Positions 5,471 through 8,290 of a stretch of 8,290 nucleotides of DNA are shown here, piece by piece (the first letter of the stretch is position 1; each line of letters starts with the position of its first letter). The translations under genes and the position numbers were made by a program. The stretch is from positions 1 through 8,290 of the forward strand of contig JAJZPY010000089.1 in the NCBI GenBank assembly GCA_021811005.1. Reading direction: 5' to 3'. Under the pieces are notes generated by a model, which saw only the letters and a program-made list of their open reading frames with translations, was not told the origin of the DNA and ran no database searches. The DNA is from Pseudomonadota bacterium. Its GTDB lineage: Bacteria > Pseudomonadota > Gammaproteobacteria > Burkholderiales > Ferrovaceae.

Positions 5471-6622
5471 ATGCGCGTCCTTCATCGCCCACTCCTGCTG
5501 GCACTGACTGCCCTCACCCTCTCCACCGCAGCTTTTGCCGGAGAAATCCGCATCGGCCTGACGGAAGCGCTGACCGGCCCCGCCTCCCAGTATGGCGTGC
5601 CCATCCGCAACGGCTTTCTGCTGGCGCAGGAGGAAATCAACGCCAAGGGCGGCATCGACGGCAACCGGATCGTGCTGCTGGAAGAGGACGAACGGGGCAA
5701 GAAGGAAGAAGCCATCAACGTTTACAAAAAGCTGATATTCCAGGACAAGGCCCTGATGATCTTCGGCCCGACCCTGTCCAACTCCATGTTTGCCGCGGGC
5801 CCCATCGCCAACATGGCCCATGTGGTGGCTTTCGGAACCAGCAATACCGCGAGCGGCATCACGGACATCGGCCCCTACATTTTCCGCAGCTCGCCCATGG
5901 AAGCCGACGTGGTCCCGGTCACACTCAAGGCCGCCATCCAGCACCTCGGGCTGCACAAGGTGGGCATCATCTACGGCAATGACGATGCATTCACCAAAAG
6001 CGGGTATGACGTCTTCCGCCAGGCGCTCCAAGCCCAGCACATCGATGTGGTGGACACCGAAACCTATTCCAAGGGCGACGTGGATTTCAAGGCGCAACTG
6101 ACCAAGATCAAGGCCCAGTCGCCGGACGCCATCGTCTGCCCGTGCCTCTCGGAAGAAGGCGCCAACATCCTGATCCAGGCCCGCGCGCTCGGCATCAAGG
6201 TGCCTTTCATCGGCGGCAACGGCTTCAACACGCCAAAACTGCTGGAAAACGCCAGGACGGCAGCGGAAGGCACGATCGTGGGGTCGCCCTGGTTTGACGG
6301 CAATCCTTCGCCCGCGAATCAGCATTTCATTGCCGCCTACCGCAAGAAATACGGCGCCGACCCCAACCAGTTTTCCGCCCAGGGCTATGACGCCCTGTTC
6401 ATCGTGGCGGAAGCCATCAAGAAAATTCACCTGACGGGCCAGACAGAGCGCGATCGCCAGGCGCTGCGCGATGCCCTGCCTTCGGTCCAGTTCGCTGGCG
6501 CCACCGGCCATTTCGCATTCCGTCCGGCCCCTCAGCACGGGGGCAAGGCAGGGGGCTACGATGCCGACCAGACCCCTTTCGTTTACATCGTGAAGAACGG
6601 CAAGTTCGCGCTGCTCAAGTAG
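5471..6622 (+). CDS. Branched-chain amino acid-type ABC transporter substrate-binding protein
   Basis: Periplasmic binding protein of the Leu/Ile/Val family (type I fold, Peripla_BP_6), 383 residues, the usual length. Residues 1-23 form a Sec signal peptide: Arg/His n-region, a Leu/Ala-rich core and the cleavage motif AFA before Gly24. The mature protein starts EIRIGLTEALTGPASQYG, followed by NGFLLAQEEINAKGGIDG, the family's N-lobe signature. FGPTLSNSMFAAGPIANMAHVVAFGTSNTASGIT (98-131) is the ligand-contacting region, with SNS where many LivJ/K proteins have SG. C223 and C225 (CPC) are the only cysteines. The gene is first in an operon, with the LivH gene starting one base after its stop. The ligand could be Leu/Ile/Val, another amino acid, an amide or an aromatic acid; the sequence does not decide. 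Confidence 0.92.
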   Translation: MRVLHRPLLLALTALTLSTAAFAGEIRIGLTEALTGPASQYGVPIRNGFLLAQEEINAKGGIDGNRIVLLEEDERGKKEEAINVYKKLIFQDKALMIFGPTLSNSMFAAGPIANMAHVVAFGTSNTASGITDIGPYIFRSSPMEADVVPVTLKAAIQHLGLHKVGIIYGNDDAFTKSGYDVFRQALQAQHIDVVDTETYSKGDVDFKAQLTKIKAQSPDAIVCPCLSEEGANILIQARALGIKVPFIGGNGFNTPKLLENARTAAEGTIVGSPWFDGNPSPANQHFIAAYRKKYGADPNQFSAQGYDALFIVAEAIKKIHLTGQTERDRQALRDALPSVQFAGATGHFAFRPAPQHGGKAGGYDADQTPFVYIVKNGKFALLK

Positions 6623-6623
6623 C

Positions 6624-7505
6624 ATGTTCGCGCAACAGGTCGTCAACGCGATCAGCCTGGGAAGCGTCTACGCCCTTTTTGCCCTGGGCTTCACCCTGGT
6701 GTTCGGCATTCTCGGGGTGATCAACCTCTCCCATGGCGGAATTTTCATGCTGGGGGCCTACGCCGCCCTGCTCCTCCTCACCCGCTTTGAAATCCCGTTC
6801 TGGACGGCGCTGCCGCTCGCCATGCTGGCGGCAGGCCTGCTCGGGTTGCTGATCGACGTTCTCATCCTGCGCGTGCTCCGAAAGCGGGAAGCCCCTCACC
6901 TCATGCCGATGATTGCCACCATCGGGGCCGCCATTCTCATGACGAGCCTGTCCCAAGGCTTGTTCGGGTCGGAAACGCGGCGTTTCCCGCTTGAGCTGTT
7001 TGACCAGGAATCCTTTTCCTGGGGCCCGCTCACCATTCCCGTGCTGCAGGCCGGCATCACCGCCCTTTCCGTGCTCCTGATGCTGCTCATGATCTGGGTT
7101 CTGCGGCACACCCGCCTGGGCCAGGCCTTGCGTGCGATTTCGGAATCGCCCAAGGCGGCGGCCTTGCTGGGCATTCCGGTGGAACGCCTGTTCCATCTCA
7201 CCAGTTTTGCCGCAGCCGCCCTGGGCGGCGCCGCCGGCATCCTGATCGGCCTGTCCTTTGACGCCATTTCACCGTTCATGGGTCAGCCCATGTTGCACAA
7301 GGGGATTGCCGCCATCATTCTGGGCGGCCTGGGCGATGTCAGGGGCGCAGTCCTGGGAGGCCTTTTCCTCGGTGCGGCAGAAGTGTTTGCCGTGACTTTC
7401 CTGTCCAGCGAATACCGTGACGCGCTGTCGTTCGGCTTGCTGTTTCTCGTGCTGCTCTGGAGGCCCCAGGGTCTGTTCGGCGCATCGGCCACCCGGAGCG
7501 CGTGA
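6624..7505 (+). CDS. livH: LivH-type ABC transporter permease
   Basis: Inner-membrane permease of the branched-chain amino acid (HAAT) ABC family, 293 residues with about eight hydrophobic segments. Family signatures are SLGSVYALFALGFTLVFGILGVINLSHG (11-38), the cytoplasmic EAA-like loop around RAISESPKAAALLGIPVERLF (170-190) that contacts the ATPase, ILGGLGDVRGAVLGG (232-246), and LLWRPQGLFG (277-286) at the C-terminus. The ATG lies one base after the stop of the binding-protein gene and has no convincing Shine-Dalgarno, so translation is probably coupled. It overlaps livM by one base (TGATG). It pairs with LivM to form the channel. The family is certain; the substrate is not. Confidence 0.93.
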   Translation: MFAQQVVNAISLGSVYALFALGFTLVFGILGVINLSHGGIFMLGAYAALLLLTRFEIPFWTALPLAMLAAGLLGLLIDVLILRVLRKREAPHLMPMIATIGAAILMTSLSQGLFGSETRRFPLELFDQESFSWGPLTIPVLQAGITALSVLLMLLMIWVLRHTRLGQALRAISESPKAAALLGIPVERLFHLTSFAAAALGGAAGILIGLSFDAISPFMGQPMLHKGIAAIILGGLGDVRGAVLGGLFLGAAEVFAVTFLSSEYRDALSFGLLFLVLLWRPQGLFGASATRSA

Positions 7506-8290
7506 TGGACTGGTCTTCCTGGTGGGACACCTACAGCACGCTGGTGCTCAGCATCGGCGTGTACGGCATGCTGGCCCTGTCCATTTACCTCACCCTCTCC
7601 TGCGGCTTGCTGTCCCTCGCCAACGCGGCATTCATGGGCATCGGCGCCTACGTCAGCGCGATTGCCACGCTCCAGTACGAATGGCCGTTTGCGGTTGCCC
7701 TCCTGCTGGGCACGGCCGCGCCTGCAACGGTGGCGCTGCTGGTGGGAATTCCGGTGCTGCGCCTGTCGGGCGTTTACCTTGCCATGGCCACCCTGGGGTT
7801 CGGCGAAGTGGTGCGCGTGATCTTGCTCAATCTGGACATCACGGGCGGCCCCCTGGGGCTCAACGGCATTCCTCCGCTCACGGCAGGATGGCATGTGCTG
7901 CTGGCATTGGCCTGCACCGTCGCGCTGCTCCAGGCCATGCGCCGTTCGCGCATCGGGCGCGCGTTCGAAGCCATCCGGGAAGATGAAACGGCAGCCCGCC
8001 TGATGGGCATCGCCACCGACCGCATCAAGCTGCTGGCCTTCGTGCTGGGCGCCGCCATCGCAGGCTTGGCCGGTGGCCTCAACGCCCATTACACCTTCAC
8101 CCTGAGCCCTGGAAATTTCGGTTTCGAAAACGCCGTGGACATCCTGACCATGGCCGTGCTGGGAGGCATCCAGGGCCTGCTGGGACCGCTGCTGGGCGGG
8201 GCCATCCTGACCTTGCTGCCCGAGCTGTTGCGCGGCCTGCAGGAATTCCGCATGGCCGCCAACGGCCTCATCCTGATTGTGGTGGTGAGA
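7505..8290 (+). CDS. livM: LivM-type ABC transporter permease, 3'-truncated by the window edge
   Basis: Second permease of the importer. The reading frame runs open from the ATG at 7505 to the last base (262 codons, no stop), so some tens of C-terminal residues lie outside, including the expected RPxGL motif. Visible signatures are LLSLANAAFMGIGAYVSA (35-52), RLSGVYLAMATLGFGEVVR (86-104), TGGPLGLNGIP (113-123), the EAA-like loop EAIREDETAARLMGIATDRIKL (155-176) and SPGNFGFENAVDILTMAVLGG (201-221) followed by GLLGPLLGG. The start overlaps the livH stop in TGATG, and GGAG (7495-7498) sits six bases upstream inside livH. livG and livF ATPase genes are expected next. Confidence 0.93.
   Translation, partial: MDWSSWWDTYSTLVLSIGVYGMLALSIYLTLSCGLLSLANAAFMGIGAYVSAIATLQYEWPFAVALLLGTAAPATVALLVGIPVLRLSGVYLAMATLGFGEVVRVILLNLDITGGPLGLNGIPPLTAGWHVLLALACTVALLQAMRRSRIGRAFEAIREDETAARLMGIATDRIKLLAFVLGAAIAGLAGGLNAHYTFTLSPGNFGFENAVDILTMAVLGGIQGLLGPLLGGAILTLLPELLRGLQEFRMAANGLILIVVVR

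Noticed and set aside
5357..6646. 429-codon open frame antisense to the binding-protein gene
   Set aside because: The opposite strand encodes a clear signal peptide and Liv-family protein; the antisense product has no recognisable motif.
7283..8089. 268-codon open frame antisense to livH/livM
   Set aside because: Shadow of two overlapping permease genes; His/Gln/Arg-rich nonsense composition.
5471..8290. Urea (Urt) transporter operon
   Set aside because: The binding protein and permeases are shorter and lack features I associate with UrtA/B/C; Liv-type is the simpler call, though the substrate is open.

Overview
This window is a GC-rich stretch of a proteobacterial chromosome and looks like ordinary core genome. 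The best guess is a betaproteobacterium. The reasons are a long-tailed RNase E, a small H-NS/HvrA-type nucleoid protein, a gamma/beta-type LexA with the E. coli-style CTGT-N8-ACAG operator, and a compact Liv-type ABC operon. A finer placement (Nitrosomonadales or Rhodocyclales-like) would be guesswork. I see no mobile element, CRISPR array, tRNA, rRNA or obvious foreign island.

Layout. Bases 1-2339 (+) hold the 3' part of rne, including both catalytic aspartates, the zinc-link cysteines and the whole disordered arginine-rich tail; a strong intrinsic terminator follows. A 231-base AT-richer gap leads to a 104-aa H-NS-family gene (2571-2885, +). A bidirectional terminator (2903-2932) separates it from a convergent SOS operon on the minus strand, lexA (4040-3438) followed one base later by sulA (3436-2918). 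A near-consensus LexA box (4056-4071) lies just in front of lexA, in the divergent gap shared with a ygiD-type LigB-fold dioxygenase gene (4109-4891, +). That gene converges on a DUF1178 zinc-ribbon gene (5331-4888, -), and the two stop codons share the palindrome TTAA. A second divergent gap (5332-5470) precedes an amino-acid-type ABC transporter operon on the plus strand: substrate-binding protein (5471-6622), LivH permease (6624-7505) and LivM permease (7505-8290, cut by the window edge). The ATPase genes livG and livF are expected beyond the end.

How the parts work together. LexA represses its own operon; after DNA damage it self-cleaves at Ala-Gly, and SulA is made to block FtsZ. The Liv operon forms one importer. 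RNase E and the H-NS protein are independent housekeeping functions.

No clearly new system is visible. The points most worth a second look are small-scale. The sulA stop codon sits in the loop of the bidirectional terminator, so the terminator arm encodes a C-terminal KKAA that resembles ClpX-type degrons. The LexA box also abuts a good candidate ygiD promoter whose predicted start site falls on the ATG (possible leaderless mRNA). The ygiD/DUF1178 pair has no room for a terminator.
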